A DNA stretch of 64,000 bases, from positions 37,313-101,312 of the forward strand of contig JBBPIR010000006.1 in NCBI GenBank assembly GCA_038040195.1, in the 5' to 3' direction. The stretch comes from Chloroflexota bacterium. GTDB taxonomy: Bacteria > Chloroflexota > Limnocylindria > QHBO01. A program made the position numbers and the translations under genes. Positions 31,936-41,336 of the stretch are shown here, in pieces. The notes under the pieces are model-generated. The model was not told the origin of the DNA and ran no database searches. It saw only the letters and a program-made list of their open reading frames with translations. Positions within the stretch are counted from its first letter, which is position 1; every line of letters starts with the position of its first letter.

Positions 31936-32773
31936 GCGATTCCAGAATGCGGGTCAGCTTATCCCGGTCGCCCCAGAATGACATCGGCTCGTATTCGGGA
32001 TACGGGAAATGACCGAGGTTCAGCTGGATGGATGAGCCGTGGCTCCGTACCGCGGCCTCAACGAGCTCGCGAACGGCAAGCGGGCGGCCGGAGCAGACGT
32101 TCACGACCCCATTGTCCCTGCCGTTCATGGCCAGGGCGACCAGGTAGTGTGCCGCCTCCTCGACCGGCAGGTAATCCCGCAGCTGCTGCCCGCCCGACAT
32201 GTTGAAGGTGGCATCGCCACGCGCCATGGCCGTTTCGAGCTGCGGCAACAGCGAGCCCGCCGCCTGTCCCTGGCCATGCAGGTAGAACAGGCGCACCCAG
32301 GTGAGGTTGAAGGGTTGGTTGTGCCGCCGTCGCTCAAGCTCCCTCCGGAGCTCGTCCTTCGCGCTTCCATAGGCCGTGATGGGCGCGGTCGGCATGTCCT
32401 CGCGCAGCGCACCGGACTGCAATCCGTATTCGAGGCAGGTGCCGGTGACGGTGAGGCTGTTGAGACCCGCCTTCAGCAGTCCGTCCAGAAACGAACGCTG
32501 CGCGGGTAGCTCCTGGTCGAGATGGCGCTGCGACGAGTAGTTCGGCAGTCCGTCCCAGGCGAGATGCATCACCACGTCGGGCCTGCCGACGCGGTCGTAG
32601 GCATCCGGCGGGGCGTCGGCGACATCCATCTCGACCACGCGGTGGCGGGAGAATCCGCCGGGCCTCTGGGAGCCAGGTCTGCAGACGAGGGTTGGTGAGA
32701 CCCCGGCTGTCTCGAGCTGCGCCACGACGTGGCGACCGATGAAACCGGCCGCGCCGGTGACGGCCACCTTCAT
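31919..32773 (-). CDS. SDR nucleotide-sugar 4-ketoreductase/epimerase of the CDP-sugar operon
   Basis: A 284-residue extended SDR. Seen: VAVTGAAGFIGRHVVAQL, VVMHLAWDGLPNYSSQRHL, VTGTCLEYGLQSG, YGSAKDELRRELE (YxxxK) near residue 150, and WVRLFYLHGQGQ. Position directly after the C-methyltransferase and 3,5-epimerase suggests it reduces the 4-keto group of the methylated CDP-sugar, the last step of the pathway. ATG 32773 overlaps the methyltransferase stop. Substrate is inference; fold is certain. Confidence 0.84.
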   Translation of the reverse strand: MKVAVTGAAGFIGRHVVAQLETAGVSPTLVCRPGSQRPGGFSRHRVVEMDVADAPPDAYDRVGRPDVVMHLAWDGLPNYSSQRHLDQELPAQRSFLDGLLKAGLNSLTVTGTCLEYGLQSGALREDMPTAPITAYGSAKDELRRELERRRHNQPFNLTWVRLFYLHGQGQAAGSLLPQLETAMARGDATFNMSGGQQLRDYLPVEEAAHYLVALAMNGRDNGVVNVCSGRPLAVRELVEAAVRSHGSSIQLNLGHFPYPEYEPMSFWGDRDKLTRILESRDEAV

Positions 32774-33999
32774 GGCCAGATCTTGAGCTCGGGCACTGCC
32801 GTCACGAACCGGCCGCCCCATTTGCCGACGTGGGCCTGCTCGCGCATCACCTCGTCTTTGAGGTTCCACGGGAAGATCACGACGAAATCAGGCCGAGTCT
32901 GCTCGAGCTTGCCTTCGCCGACGACAGGGATCCGGCTGCCGGGCAGGAACTTGCCCTGCTTCGCGGGGTTCCGGTCGACCACGAATGCAACGAGGTCGGG
33001 CCGGACGCCGGCGAAGTTCAAGAGCGTGTTGCCTTTCGCGGCGGCGCCGTAGCCGGCAACCGCCTTTCGATCTGCCTGCGCGGTCAGCAGGAACGACAGG
33101 AAATCGTGCTTCACCTTCAGCACGCGGTCTTGGAAGCCCTGGTAGTACGCCGGGTCACGCATACCGGCGCTGTCCTCGGCGTTGAGCACGGCCTCGACTG
33201 CCGCCGTCCGCGGGTGGCGCCCGGTGTCAGCACGCTGGGCGAACACGCGGAGGCTGCCGCCATGTGTCGGGTGCTCCTCGACGTCGAAGACCACGAGGCC
33301 GCCAGCCGAGAAAATCCGGTCCACGGCGGTCAGGGACAGGTAGGAAAAGTGCTCGTGGTAGACCGTATCGAACTGGCAACCGTCGATCAGCTGTTTGAGG
33401 TGATGGAATTCGAACGTCGCGACTCCGTGCGGCTTCAGCAACGCCGCGAAGCCGCGCACGAAATCATTGATGTCCGGCACGTGCGCGAGGACGTTGTTCG
33501 CGGTCACGAGGTCGGCCTGCCGGCCGGTCCGCGCGAACTCACCGGCGAGCTCGGAGCCGAAGAAGGCTTCGACGATGGGGATTCCCCGCTCGCGTGCCGC
33601 CGCAGCTGTGCTGGCCGTGGGTTCGATCCCGGTGCACGGGATGCCGCGCGCTTTCACGTACTGCAGCAGGTACCCATCATTTGCAGCCACCTCGACGACG
33701 TGGCTGTCGGGATCGAGGGTGAACCTGGAGACCATGTCCGCAACGTAGCGCTCGGCATGGCTCAGCCAACTCGTCGAATACGAGCTGAAGTAGGTGTAGT
33801 CGGGAGCGAAGATCTGTTCGGCTCGCACGAAGTCCTCGGTCTGGACGAGCCAGCAGCGCTCGCATACCAGCACCCGCAGCGGAAGCCACGCCTCTGGGCT
33901 GCGCAACGCCTCGTGAGTCAAGAACCCATTTGATGGTGGCGCGCTCCCGAGGTCGACGAGCAACAGCGTGGCATCAGCGCCGCAATGCCGGCACGTCAT
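32770..33999 (-). CDS. Zinc-binding sugar C-methyltransferase (TylCIII-like), operon copy
   Basis: A 409-residue SAM methyltransferase of the nucleotide-sugar C3-methyltransferase type. Seen: N-terminal zinc site CRHC and CERC about 45 residues apart, LPLRVLVCERCWLVQT, the SAM motif VVEVAANDGYLLQYVKARG, VTANNVLAHVPDINDFV, the conserved DTVYHEHFSYLSL active-site segment, and a C-terminal AVAGYGAAAKGNTLLNF domain. This three-part layout is that of enzymes adding a methyl branch to 4-keto-6-deoxysugars. Together with RfbF, RfbG and the RmlC-like epimerase it predicts a C3-methylated CDP-deoxysugar. ATG 33999 overlaps the epimerase stop. Confidence 0.9.
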   Translation of the reverse strand: MTCRHCGADATLLLVDLGSAPPSNGFLTHEALRSPEAWLPLRVLVCERCWLVQTEDFVRAEQIFAPDYTYFSSYSTSWLSHAERYVADMVSRFTLDPDSHVVEVAANDGYLLQYVKARGIPCTGIEPTASTAAAARERGIPIVEAFFGSELAGEFARTGRQADLVTANNVLAHVPDINDFVRGFAALLKPHGVATFEFHHLKQLIDGCQFDTVYHEHFSYLSLTAVDRIFSAGGLVVFDVEEHPTHGGSLRVFAQRADTGRHPRTAAVEAVLNAEDSAGMRDPAYYQGFQDRVLKVKHDFLSFLLTAQADRKAVAGYGAAAKGNTLLNFAGVRPDLVAFVVDRNPAKQGKFLPGSRIPVVGEGKLEQTRPDFVVIFPWNLKDEVMREQAHVGKWGGRFVTAVPELKIWP

Positions 34000-34559
34000 A
34001 CGGCGATGCCGCTGAATTCGGGGCCGAGTGGCGGGAACGACGCGTCGCGCTCCGAGAGGTGCTCGATGGCCAGGGGCCACGCGATCCCCAGCCGGGGATC
34101 AAGCGGATGCAACCCACGCTCCGCGGCCGGGTCATACGCCGCGGTGTGGAAGTAGAGGAGCTCGCAGTCATCGACGAGTGACTGGAAACCGTGGGCGAAG
34201 CCTTCCGGGATGAACAGCGAACGCCGGTTCTCCCGGCTCACCACCTCCGCATGCCATTGGAGGAAGGTCGGCGAGTCGCGGCGGACGTCGATGGCAACGT
34301 CGAAGACCTCACCCCGCAGGCAGCTCACGATCTTGGCCTCGGCCGACGGCTGGATCTGGAAGTGCATGCCCCGCACCGTCGCCGCGATCCGTGTGGCTGT
34401 CCGATTCACCTGGACGATCGAGCGGGCGCCGATCACAGCGGCGAGTTCGCCGCTGTCGAACATCCGCTCCAGCCAGCCGCGCTCGTCGGTGAGTGGCCTG
34501 CGCTGGACGAGGTGCACACCGGGGAGCGTCGTATCACGAACCTCAAGATGCTCGATCAC
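33996..34559 (-). CDS. RmlC-like 4-keto-6-deoxysugar 3,5-epimerase
   Basis: A 187-residue cupin of the dTDP-4-dehydrorhamnose 3,5-epimerase family. Seen: RPLTDERGWLERMFDSGEL, VRGMHFQIQPSAEAKIVSC with the catalytic histidine, LRGEVFDVAIDVRRDSPTF, FIPEGFAHGFQSL, and AERGLHPLDPRLGIAWP. Being coupled (ATGA) between CDP-glucose 4,6-dehydratase and the C-methyltransferase, it more likely acts on the CDP-4-keto sugar, at C3 and/or C5, than on dTDP-rhamnose precursors. Substrate is inferred. Confidence 0.87.
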   Translation of the reverse strand: MIEHLEVRDTTLPGVHLVQRRPLTDERGWLERMFDSGELAAVIGARSIVQVNRTATRIAATVRGMHFQIQPSAEAKIVSCLRGEVFDVAIDVRRDSPTFLQWHAEVVSRENRRSLFIPEGFAHGFQSLVDDCELLYFHTAAYDPAAERGLHPLDPRLGIAWPLAIEHLSERDASFPPLGPEFSGIAV

Positions 34560-35632
34560 GAAACAGCCGCCAGGGCATATTCAGCGACTTGCTCCTCGCA
34601 TACCGCCCGCATGTCATTGCCGCGCCGCCACGCCTGGTGCCAGGCGACCGTTTTTTCGATCGCTAGCTGAAGTGGCCAGCGTGGCTTCCAGCCGAGTTCT
34701 GCCCGTGCCTGCGTGCTGTCCAGTCGGAGGAGTCCCGCCTCGCGCTTGCCAGGATCGGCAGTGCGCTCCACCCGAGCGCCGCTACCCCACAGCCCCGCGA
34801 TCCGTTGTGCGACCTCGCTTACGCTCGCGTCGTCCTCGGCATCGGGTCCAAAGTTCCAGGCACGAGCGAAGTGGTCTCCACCGTCGCCGAGCAGCCGGGC
34901 CGCAAGGGCCAGATATCCCGACAGCGGCCCCAGCACGTGCTGCCACGGTCGGACGGCATCGGGGTATCGCAGGCGCACCGGCTCACCGGCTGCGAACGCG
35001 CGCAGGCAGTCCGGGACCAGCCGATCCGTGGCCCAGTCACCGCCGCCGATGACATTGCCGGCGCGGGCGCTTGCGATCCGTGCAGGATGGCGCCCGGCAC
35101 CGAAGAAACTCGATCGATAGCCGTCCACGATGATCTCCGCGGAGGCTTTGCTGCCGCTGTATGGATCGTGACCACCAAGCGGGTCTCGCTCGTTGAAGGC
35201 CTGCCCAGTCTCCCGGTTCTCGTAGACCTTGTCGGTTGCAACGATGACCACGGCACGGACGGAGTCGACTGACCGTATCGCCTCCAGCACATGCGCAGTT
35301 CCCACGACGTTGCTGGCGATCGTGCCGAGCGGGTCGCGGTATCCCTCTCGCACCAACGGCTGAGCGGCGAGATGGAAGACGACCTCCGGCTGAACTCGCT
35401 CGAGTGTGGCGGTCAGCGCGGCGAGATCAGCGAGGTCCGCGCGGGTATCGGACGCCAGCACCTGCGCGAGCTGCGCGACTTCGAAGACGTTCGGCTGCGT
35501 CGGAGGCGCCAGGGCATAGCCGTGCACGCGCGCACCGAGCCCGGCCAGCCACAAGGCAAGCCATCCACCCTTGAACCCTGTATGACCGGTGAGGAACACC
35601 GAGCGGTCGCGAAGGGCTACCAGATCTTCCAA
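34556..35632 (-). CDS. rfbG: CDP-glucose 4,6-dehydratase
   Basis: Converts CDP-glucose to CDP-4-keto-6-deoxyglucose with NAD. The 358-residue extended SDR shows [20 protein letters not shown], the characteristic RfbG N-terminus, [54 protein letters not shown] (YxxxK) and [19 protein letters not shown], all typical of this enzyme. TTG 35632 gives the family length and overlaps the rfbF end by 16 bases; a much longer in-frame reading upstream is antisense or out of frame to rfbF. It follows rfbF as in characterised ddhA-ddhB pairs. Confidence 0.94.
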   Translation of the reverse strand: MEDLVALRDRSVFLTGHTGFKGGWLALWLAGLGARVHGYALAPPTQPNVFEVAQLAQVLASDTRADLADLAALTATLERVQPEVVFHLAAQPLVREGYRDPLGTIASNVVGTAHVLEAIRSVDSVRAVVIVATDKVYENRETGQAFNERDPLGGHDPYSGSKASAEIIVDGYRSSFFGAGRHPARIASARAGNVIGGGDWATDRLVPDCLRAFAAGEPVRLRYPDAVRPWQHVLGPLSGYLALAARLLGDGGDHFARAWNFGPDAEDDASVSEVAQRIAGLWGSGARVERTADPGKREAGLLRLDSTQARAELGWKPRWPLQLAIEKTVAWHQAWRRGNDMRAVCEEQVAEYALAAVS

Positions 35633-36387
35633 GGCGCCCTGCCGGAATCCCAGAGATTCTCCAGCAGCTCCTTCTCGCGCAGCGTGTCCATCGGCTGCCA
35701 GAACCCCTGATGGGTGAAGGCCATCAGCTCGCCATCCGCCGCAAGCCCGAGCAGGGGCTCGGCCTCCCAGCTCGTCGCGTCGCCGGCGATGCGGTCGAGG
35801 CATCGCGGAGACAGCACGAAGAAGCCCCCGTTGATCAGGCCGCCGTCTCCGAGCGGCTTCTCGGTGAAGCCACGGACGTCGCTCCCCTCGAGCTGCAGCG
35901 CGCCGAAGCGACCCGGTGGCTGCACCGCCGTGACGGTCGCCAGTTTTCCGTGATTGCGGTGGAACGCGATGCTCGCAGCAATGTCCACGTCGGCGATGCC
36001 GTCGCCGTAGGTGAAGCAGAACGCGTCCTCCCCCTGCAGATAGCCCGCCACGCGCTTGAGGCGCCCACCCGTCATCGTGTCGTCGCCGGTATCCACCACG
36101 GTGACGCGCCACGGCTCGACATCCTGCTGGTGCACGTCCATCGTGTTGTGCGCCATGTCGAACGTGACATCCGACATGTGCAGCACATAGTTGGCGAAGT
36201 ACTCCTTGATCAGGTATCCCTTGTAGCCGCTGCAGATCACGAAATCGTTCACGCCGTGGGCGGAATAGATCTTCAGGATGTGCCACAGGAGGGGCCGTCC
36301 GCCGATTTCGATCATCGGTTTCGGTCGCAGGTGGGTCTCTTCAGAGATGCGCGTACCGCGGCCGCCCGCCAGGATGACTGCCTTCAT
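35617..36387 (-). CDS. rfbF: Glucose-1-phosphate cytidylyltransferase
   Basis: Makes CDP-glucose from CTP and glucose-1-phosphate, opening the CDP-deoxysugar pathway. The 256-residue protein has [78 protein letters not shown] and [13 protein letters not shown], an essentially complete family set. A strong purine-rich SD (GGAGGCGGAGGGA) lies just upstream of ATG 36387, so this may also be an internal entry point of the operon. It starts 19 bases after a methyltransferase gene. Confidence 0.96.
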   Translation of the reverse strand: MKAVILAGGRGTRISEETHLRPKPMIEIGGRPLLWHILKIYSAHGVNDFVICSGYKGYLIKEYFANYVLHMSDVTFDMAHNTMDVHQQDVEPWRVTVVDTGDDTMTGGRLKRVAGYLQGEDAFCFTYGDGIADVDIAASIAFHRNHGKLATVTAVQPPGRFGALQLEGSDVRGFTEKPLGDGGLINGGFFVLSPRCLDRIAGDATSWEAEPLLGLAADGELMAFTHQGFWQPMDTLREKELLENLWDSGRAPWKIW

Positions 36388-36406
36388 CGTCCCTCCGCCT
36401 CCACGG

Positions 36407-37258
36407 CTACCGGCGGGCCACGATATACAAGTCCAACCCCAGCCATGCTTCGAGGGGAGAACCGAGGATCCGATGGCGAGGGATCACGCGTCGGCCCAGG
36501 AATCGCAGGTCGTCAAAGTTTCTGGCTCGGACCTCAACCGCCGAGTACTGGCCGAACAGGTCTGCGACCTCGTGCCGGGACGCGTACTCCGTGTGCGGCG
36601 CCACCGTCCCACTCGAGTTGCTGTCGTACATACGCGCCACGTCGACCTCGGATGGCCCGGTGCGGCCGCGGACCCGCGCCCAGGCCCGGGTCAGGTGCAC
36701 CCGCCGCCACTGACGCCACGAACCGGCGTGGTAAACCATGACCACCGCCTGGCCCCCGGGCACCAGAACACGTCGGACCTCGTTGATTGAACGGGGCAGG
36801 TCGCCGGTGTGGTGCAGGCAGCCGATCGCGTACACGTAGTCGAACGTGCCGTCGGGGAAGGGCATCGCCAGGGCAGACCCTTGCCTCACCTGGTCGACGG
36901 CCCCGCCCTGCATCGCCAGGCGGTGCTGCATCATCCGCACCGGGCCGGCAGCAATGTCCAGGCCGTGGTAGTCCGCACCCCGCCTGGCCAGCGCCTCGCC
37001 CAGGGACCCGTAACCGAGGCCGATCTCCAGCACGCGACGCCCGGCCAGGTCGAAGCGATCCAGGTATCCGGAGAGGTACGGGTAGAACCCGAAGTAGGCG
37101 CGATCGAATGCCTCCAGCGTCTCCCGATCCCGCGTGACCAGCCCCAGCTGCCGGGCGAACGACGTCCCGCACAACTCGTCCCAGAATTCCTCGTTCCGCC
37201 GGTCTAGCTCCTCTGGCGTCGGTTCCAGTGTGACGCGGGGAGTGGTGGTCGAACGCAC
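36407..37258 (-). CDS. Class I SAM-dependent methyltransferase
   Basis: A 283-residue methyltransferase with a Methyltransf_11-type core: [73 protein letters not shown] and [18 protein letters not shown] 37258 overlaps nothing and lies one base after the upstream stop. The C-terminal 80 residues have no motif I know. Together with the next upstream methyltransferase gene it heads the polysaccharide operon; target could be a sugar or lipid-linked intermediate. Specificity unknown. Confidence 0.8.
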   Translation of the reverse strand: MRSTTTPRVTLEPTPEELDRRNEEFWDELCGTSFARQLGLVTRDRETLEAFDRAYFGFYPYLSGYLDRFDLAGRRVLEIGLGYGSLGEALARRGADYHGLDIAAGPVRMMQHRLAMQGGAVDQVRQGSALAMPFPDGTFDYVYAIGCLHHTGDLPRSINEVRRVLVPGGQAVVMVYHAGSWRQWRRVHLTRAWARVRGRTGPSEVDVARMYDSNSSGTVAPHTEYASRHEVADLFGQYSAVEVRARNFDDLRFLGRRVIPRHRILGSPLEAWLGLDLYIVARR

Positions 37259-37259
37259 G

Positions 37260-38309
37260 TCAGGCCGGCAGCCGCTTGACGAGGTGGTAGACGCCGCCGA
37301 TACCCGCCAGCTGTCCGCGGTAGCGTGGGAACCCATCCGCGCCGACCTCCAGCTCGCTCAGGAAGCCTCGATGCTCGACTGGCAGGCGTTTATCGGCCAC
37401 GGCCTGCCCGCCCAGGGCGCGGAACAGCCGTAGCTCGAGGGCCGCGAAGTAGCCGCCGACAAAGCGTGCGTCGAATCCGGCTTGCTCGCATTCGGCCACG
37501 AACGCATCTGGCACGTAGGCCCGGGCGATGGGGCATGCCTCGCCGTCCGTGTTGCGTCGGAACGCTTCGTCGATTGACAGGCCGGCAAAGGCTCCCTCCA
37601 GTACCTGGCGCTGGTAGGCGGTGAACAGGTGGTAGTAGAGCGAATCGCGGTTGTAGACCATGATCGCCAAGGTAGCCTCGGGCGTGACGATGCGGTGGAA
37701 CTCCCGGAGCGCGCCTGCCGGGTCGGAGGTGTGGTGCAGGACCCCCTCGCAATACAGGTAGTCGATCGAACTGTTGTCGAGTGGGATCTGCGGATCCCCG
37801 TCGCCCATCTGGACCAGCGTCGCCCGGCTCCCGTCGATCCGATGCAGCGCCAGGCGGCGACGGGCCAGCTCCAGCGCCTTGCGCGAGATGTCGACCCCGA
37901 TCACCCGGCGCGCTCTGCCGCTCACCAGGAACCCCACCAGGTCATTCCCCGGACCGCACCCATAGTCGACCACCGTATCGTGCTCGTGGTTGCCGTACAG
38001 CTCCATGAGCTGCTCGAACAGCGGGTACTCACGCGAGCGTCGGCGGAGGTAGGCCAGCGAAGCACGGGCCGAGCGGAACGGCGTCGAATGAACGGTATGC
38101 TCGCCCCAATACGAGTCAACCGCCGTCGGGCGCAGCGAGGGCGCGAGGACGAGCGGGATGGCCTCTGGGTCGCCGATGCCGGCGACGGCACCCTCCACCC
38201 GTTCCAGGCCGCGAGCGGCCGCCCCGACAGCTTGTCGAGCACCGCGGCGGAGGGTTCGTCCGATCTGGCGAACGGTCTGTGGCATCGTCTTGGCCGCATT
38301 CTCCATCAT
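37260..38309 (-). CDS. Class I SAM-dependent methyltransferase, first gene of the operon
   Basis: A 349-residue methyltransferase. After a basic N-terminal region of about 100 residues the core reads VVDYGCGPGNDLVGFLVSGR, VIGVDISRKALELARRRL, DNSSIDYLYCEGVLHHTSDP and REFHRIVTPEATLAIMVYNR. The two adjacent methyltransferases share the core and the MVYH/MVYN motif, so they may be distant paralogues. ATG 38309 (or ATG 38306) is divergent from metE, whose TAGACT promoter lies 27-32 bases upstream; TCTAGA at 38334-38339 may serve both strands. Target unknown. Confidence 0.8.
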   Translation of the reverse strand: MMENAAKTMPQTVRQIGRTLRRGARQAVGAAARGLERVEGAVAGIGDPEAIPLVLAPSLRPTAVDSYWGEHTVHSTPFRSARASLAYLRRRSREYPLFEQLMELYGNHEHDTVVDYGCGPGNDLVGFLVSGRARRVIGVDISRKALELARRRLALHRIDGSRATLVQMGDGDPQIPLDNSSIDYLYCEGVLHHTSDPAGALREFHRIVTPEATLAIMVYNRDSLYYHLFTAYQRQVLEGAFAGLSIDEAFRRNTDGEACPIARAYVPDAFVAECEQAGFDARFVGGYFAALELRLFRALGGQAVADKRLPVEHRGFLSELEVGADGFPRYRGQLAGIGGVYHLVKRLPA

Positions 38310-38335
38310 CGGGGTCGAGATCCGGGCCTGTGATC

Positions 38336-38341
38336 TAGACT
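38336..38341 (+). promoter_or_regulatory. TAGACT -10 element, leaderless spacing to metE
   Basis: TAGACT is followed by exactly seven bases and the metE GTG at 38349. This is the same layout as at 15498, and both genes are in sulfur amino acid metabolism. No SD or riboswitch fits in the 39-base divergent gap. Confidence 0.6.
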
Positions 38342-38348
38342 GGCCTCC

Positions 38349-40541
38349 GTGAACACGTCACACACTGTCGCCCAGCTGATCGGATATCCACGCATTGGTC
38401 CCAACCGCGAGCTGAAGTGGCTCCTCGAGCGGGCCTGGAGCCGGACCGACGCTGCCGAGCGCGCGACGCGCATCAACGAGCGGCGAAGCGCACACCTCGA
38501 CGAGCAGCGTGAGCTGATCGGCTCGGCCGTCGACGACTTCTACCTGTACGACCAGGTGCTCGAAACCGCGCTGATGCTTGGCCTCGTCCCGGCCGGCCTG
38601 GCCACCCAGTTGCCCCAGGATCCGTTTGCAGTCATGACCGCCCTGGCCAGGGGAACGCCTGATCGCGAGGCGTGGGAGATGACCAAGTGGTTTGACACGA
38701 ATTACCACTACGTCGTTCCCGAGATCACCGGAGCAGTCGGCCCGTTCACGCCACTCCCCTGGCGGCAACCCACGTTCGACGCCGATGTGACATGGACGGT
38801 GCTCGGCCCGTACAGCCTGGTCAAGCTGAGCCGGCTCGGCACCGACAATGGGAGCGCTCTCGGGACGTCCCGGGCCATCGGTGACGGGCTCTGGCGCTGG
38901 GTGAGGGCCCAGGCTCAGGAGCACCCGGGATTCCACCTTCAGATCGATGAGCCGTGTCTCGGGCTGGCCATGACCACCGATGACCGAGCGGCGGCGGACG
39001 CCGCATATGGCGGAGCCGCCGATCTGGGACTCGACGCCGCCCCGATCGTGACCGTCCAGTTCGGGCGGGCCAACGAGGGGATCGTCGAGGCACTCGGCCA
39101 GCGTGGGTTGTCCGTCCAGGTCCCGCTCGACGGCGTCATGGAACTATCCGCCACCCCTGCCTGGGAGGCCCAGCCCGAGCACGTGATCGCTGTCGTGGAC
39201 GGTCGCAGTGTGTGGCCCGACGCGTTCGAACCAGTCGCGCAGGCCCTCGCCCGGCTGCCCGACGACGGACGCGTGATCCGCCTGGTGCCGACCACCAGCC
39301 TGATGTTCCTGCCCTACACAGTCGAAGGGGAGGATCTCCCGGCCGGCTTCCAGTTCGCGCGCGAAAAGGCGCGGGCCCTGAGTGGCTGGCCGACGGCGCT
39401 GGCGTCCGGAGCGGACCCCTCCGTGACTGCGCCCCCTTCGGCCACGTGGCCGGCGGTCGGGACGCTGATCTCGCGTGCGCCTCGAGCTGAGAGAGCCGCC
39501 GCCCAGGCCGACCTGGCACTACCGAAGTACCCGACCACCACCACTGGATCGCTCCCCCAGACCGCCGAGGTGCGGAATCTGCGGACCCAGCTCGGCCGCG
39601 GCGAGCTCGATCGAGCCGGTTACGACGCGGCCATGGCCCGGCTGATAACCGACGCCATCGGCTGGCAGGAGCGGATGGGACTCGATGTCCTGGTCCACGG
39701 CGAATTCGAGCGGACCGACATGGTCGAGTACTTCGCCGAGCAGATGGACGGTTATCACACGACCCGCCATGGCTGGGTCCTCTCCTATGGCAGCCGCTGT
39801 ACGCGACCGCCCATCCTGGCGGCACCGCCGTCGATCAGCGAGCCGATGACCGTTGAGGAGTGGAAGCTCGCGCAGGCTGCCACGGCCAAGCCGGTGAAGG
39901 GGATGTTGACCGGGCCAGTGACGATCGTGAACTGGAGCTTCCGGCCACCCGGTGTTGCCGATGACGAGCTGTTCTGGGCGGTTGCCCAGCCCATCAGCCA
40001 GGAGGTCGGATTCCTGGTGGAGGCCGGTGCCCGTGTCATCCAGGTCGACGAGCCGGCGGTACGTGAGCGATGGCCCCTCCCGACTGACGACGCAGCCGAG
40101 CGGCGCGAGGTCTATGCCCGCGGCGTGCGCGCCGCGCTCAACCACGTCTTCAACCAGCCGGCGCAGGTCCAGATGCACACCCACATGTGTTACGGGACCG
40201 ACAGCACGATCGCTCCGCTGTGGTCGGATGCCGCGGTGGACGTGGCGTCGATCTACTTCGCCCGCTCCAAGGACGATGGGCGCATCCGGGCCTTCTACGA
40301 GCTGTTCGACGACGGCCACATGCAGATTGGCCCCGGCGTCTTCGACGTCCACTCGCCTCACTCGCCGGGGCGCGGCGTCATGGAGGAGCGCCTGGAACAC
40401 TTTGGTGGCTACATGGACGACGCGGACCTGTGGGTCAACCCGGACTGCGGCCTCAAGACCCGGACCTGGGACGAGATCGAGCACCAGTTGGGTGACATGG
40501 TTGCCGCCGCTCGTCGGCGTCGCCAAGCAACCGGCTCCTGA
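38349..40541 (+). CDS. metE: Cobalamin-independent methionine synthase
   Basis: Transfers a methyl group from 5-methyltetrahydropteroyltri-L-glutamate to homocysteine. The 730-residue protein is full length: N-terminal IGYPRIGPNRELKWLLERAW, KWFDTNYHYVVPE, C-terminal TTTGSLPQTAEVRNLR, VHGEFERTDMVEYFAEQMDG, GPVTIVNWSF, VIQVDEPAVRE, HTHMCYGTDSTIAPLW (zinc and homocysteine ligands His and Cys) and VNPDCGLKTRTWDE with the second zinc cysteine. Start GTG 38349. Followed after three bases by a MetF-like gene, so methyl-donor and methyl-transfer steps are paired. Confidence 0.96.
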   Translation: MNTSHTVAQLIGYPRIGPNRELKWLLERAWSRTDAAERATRINERRSAHLDEQRELIGSAVDDFYLYDQVLETALMLGLVPAGLATQLPQDPFAVMTALARGTPDREAWEMTKWFDTNYHYVVPEITGAVGPFTPLPWRQPTFDADVTWTVLGPYSLVKLSRLGTDNGSALGTSRAIGDGLWRWVRAQAQEHPGFHLQIDEPCLGLAMTTDDRAAADAAYGGAADLGLDAAPIVTVQFGRANEGIVEALGQRGLSVQVPLDGVMELSATPAWEAQPEHVIAVVDGRSVWPDAFEPVAQALARLPDDGRVIRLVPTTSLMFLPYTVEGEDLPAGFQFAREKARALSGWPTALASGADPSVTAPPSATWPAVGTLISRAPRAERAAAQADLALPKYPTTTTGSLPQTAEVRNLRTQLGRGELDRAGYDAAMARLITDAIGWQERMGLDVLVHGEFERTDMVEYFAEQMDGYHTTRHGWVLSYGSRCTRPPILAAPPSISEPMTVEEWKLAQAATAKPVKGMLTGPVTIVNWSFRPPGVADDELFWAVAQPISQEVGFLVEAGARVIQVDEPAVRERWPLPTDDAAERREVYARGVRAALNHVFNQPAQVQMHTHMCYGTDSTIAPLWSDAAVDVASIYFARSKDDGRIRAFYELFDDGHMQIGPGVFDVHSPHSPGRGVMEERLEHFGGYMDDADLWVNPDCGLKTRTWDEIEHQLGDMVAAARRRRQATGS

Positions 40542-40544
40542 TCC

Positions 40545-41336
40545 GTGCTCTCGACTCGGGGGGGCTGGGTCGAGATGGTCGAGGTCAACCCGCCTCTGCT
40601 GCCAGACATGACCCACCTGGAGCTGCGCGGCCGCTGGCAGCACGTCCTCATCACCGACAACCCGTTCAAGCAGGTCCGGGTGTCGCCGTACGCATACGGG
40701 GCACGCATCGCGCATGACGTCCCGGATGTGAAGCCCACGATCGTCTGCTCCACGCGCGACCGGAACATCCTCGCCATCGAATCCGAGGTCCGGGGCGCCA
40801 TCGGCAACGGAGTGAGCTCCTTCCTCGTGGTCCAGGGCGACATGCTTCCCGAGGTCGAGCACTGGAGCGACAGCTACGAGATCGTCGAGTACCTCCGCGC
40901 CCTGGAGCGCTCGATGCCGAGCGTGGAGTTCGAGGTCGGGATGAGCACGCGGTCTCGCCGCTGGGTCTTCCGGCGACGGGTATCGGTGGGGGCGCAGTTC
41001 CTGATGGTCGGCCCGGTGATGGATCCCTTGTCGGTCCAACCCGTAATGGAACACCTCGAGCTCCGCCCCGATGACCCGCCGGTCTATCTGGAGGTCACCC
41101 CGCCATTCTCGGAGCGCTGGGTGCGGCGCCTGGAGTCGGTCGGCGCCATACCGACCGGCGACGAGCTACGAAATCGCCTCGCGGGCCTGAACGGGGCGGA
41201 GCTGCGGGCCGAAGCGTGGCGCGTGGCGCGTACGGTCGCCAAGACGGCGCGGGACGTCGGCTTCGCTGGGATCGTCCTCATGGGCCTGCGCTTCGAAACC
41301 GTCGTCGGCGAGGCTTACGACGCCTGGCATGCGTGA
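40545..41336 (+). CDS. MetF-like methylenetetrahydrofolate reductase
   Basis: A 263-residue, divergent member of the MTHFR family, expected to reduce 5,10-methylene-THF to 5-methyl-THF with FAD. Seen: VEMVEVNPPLLPD, which aligns with the EFFPP motif and its catalytic glutamate, TIVCSTRDRNILAIESEVRG, FLVVQGDMLP with the FAD-contacting aspartate (LRGD position), FEVGMSTRS, and GAQFLMVGPVMDP. Slightly short for the family. GTG 40545 is used; ATG 40575 is possible but would cut the first motif close. Placement right after metE strongly supports the role. Confidence 0.82.
   Translation: MLSTRGGWVEMVEVNPPLLPDMTHLELRGRWQHVLITDNPFKQVRVSPYAYGARIAHDVPDVKPTIVCSTRDRNILAIESEVRGAIGNGVSSFLVVQGDMLPEVEHWSDSYEIVEYLRALERSMPSVEFEVGMSTRSRRWVFRRRVSVGAQFLMVGPVMDPLSVQPVMEHLELRPDDPPVYLEVTPPFSERWVRRLESVGAIPTGDELRNRLAGLNGAELRAEAWRVARTVAKTARDVGFAGIVLMGLRFETVVGEAYDAWHA

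Noticed and set aside
38310-38348. SAM or cobalamin riboswitch before metE
   Set aside because: The gap to the divergent gene is only 39 bases and the promoter hexamer is seven bases from the start, so no riboswitch fits.
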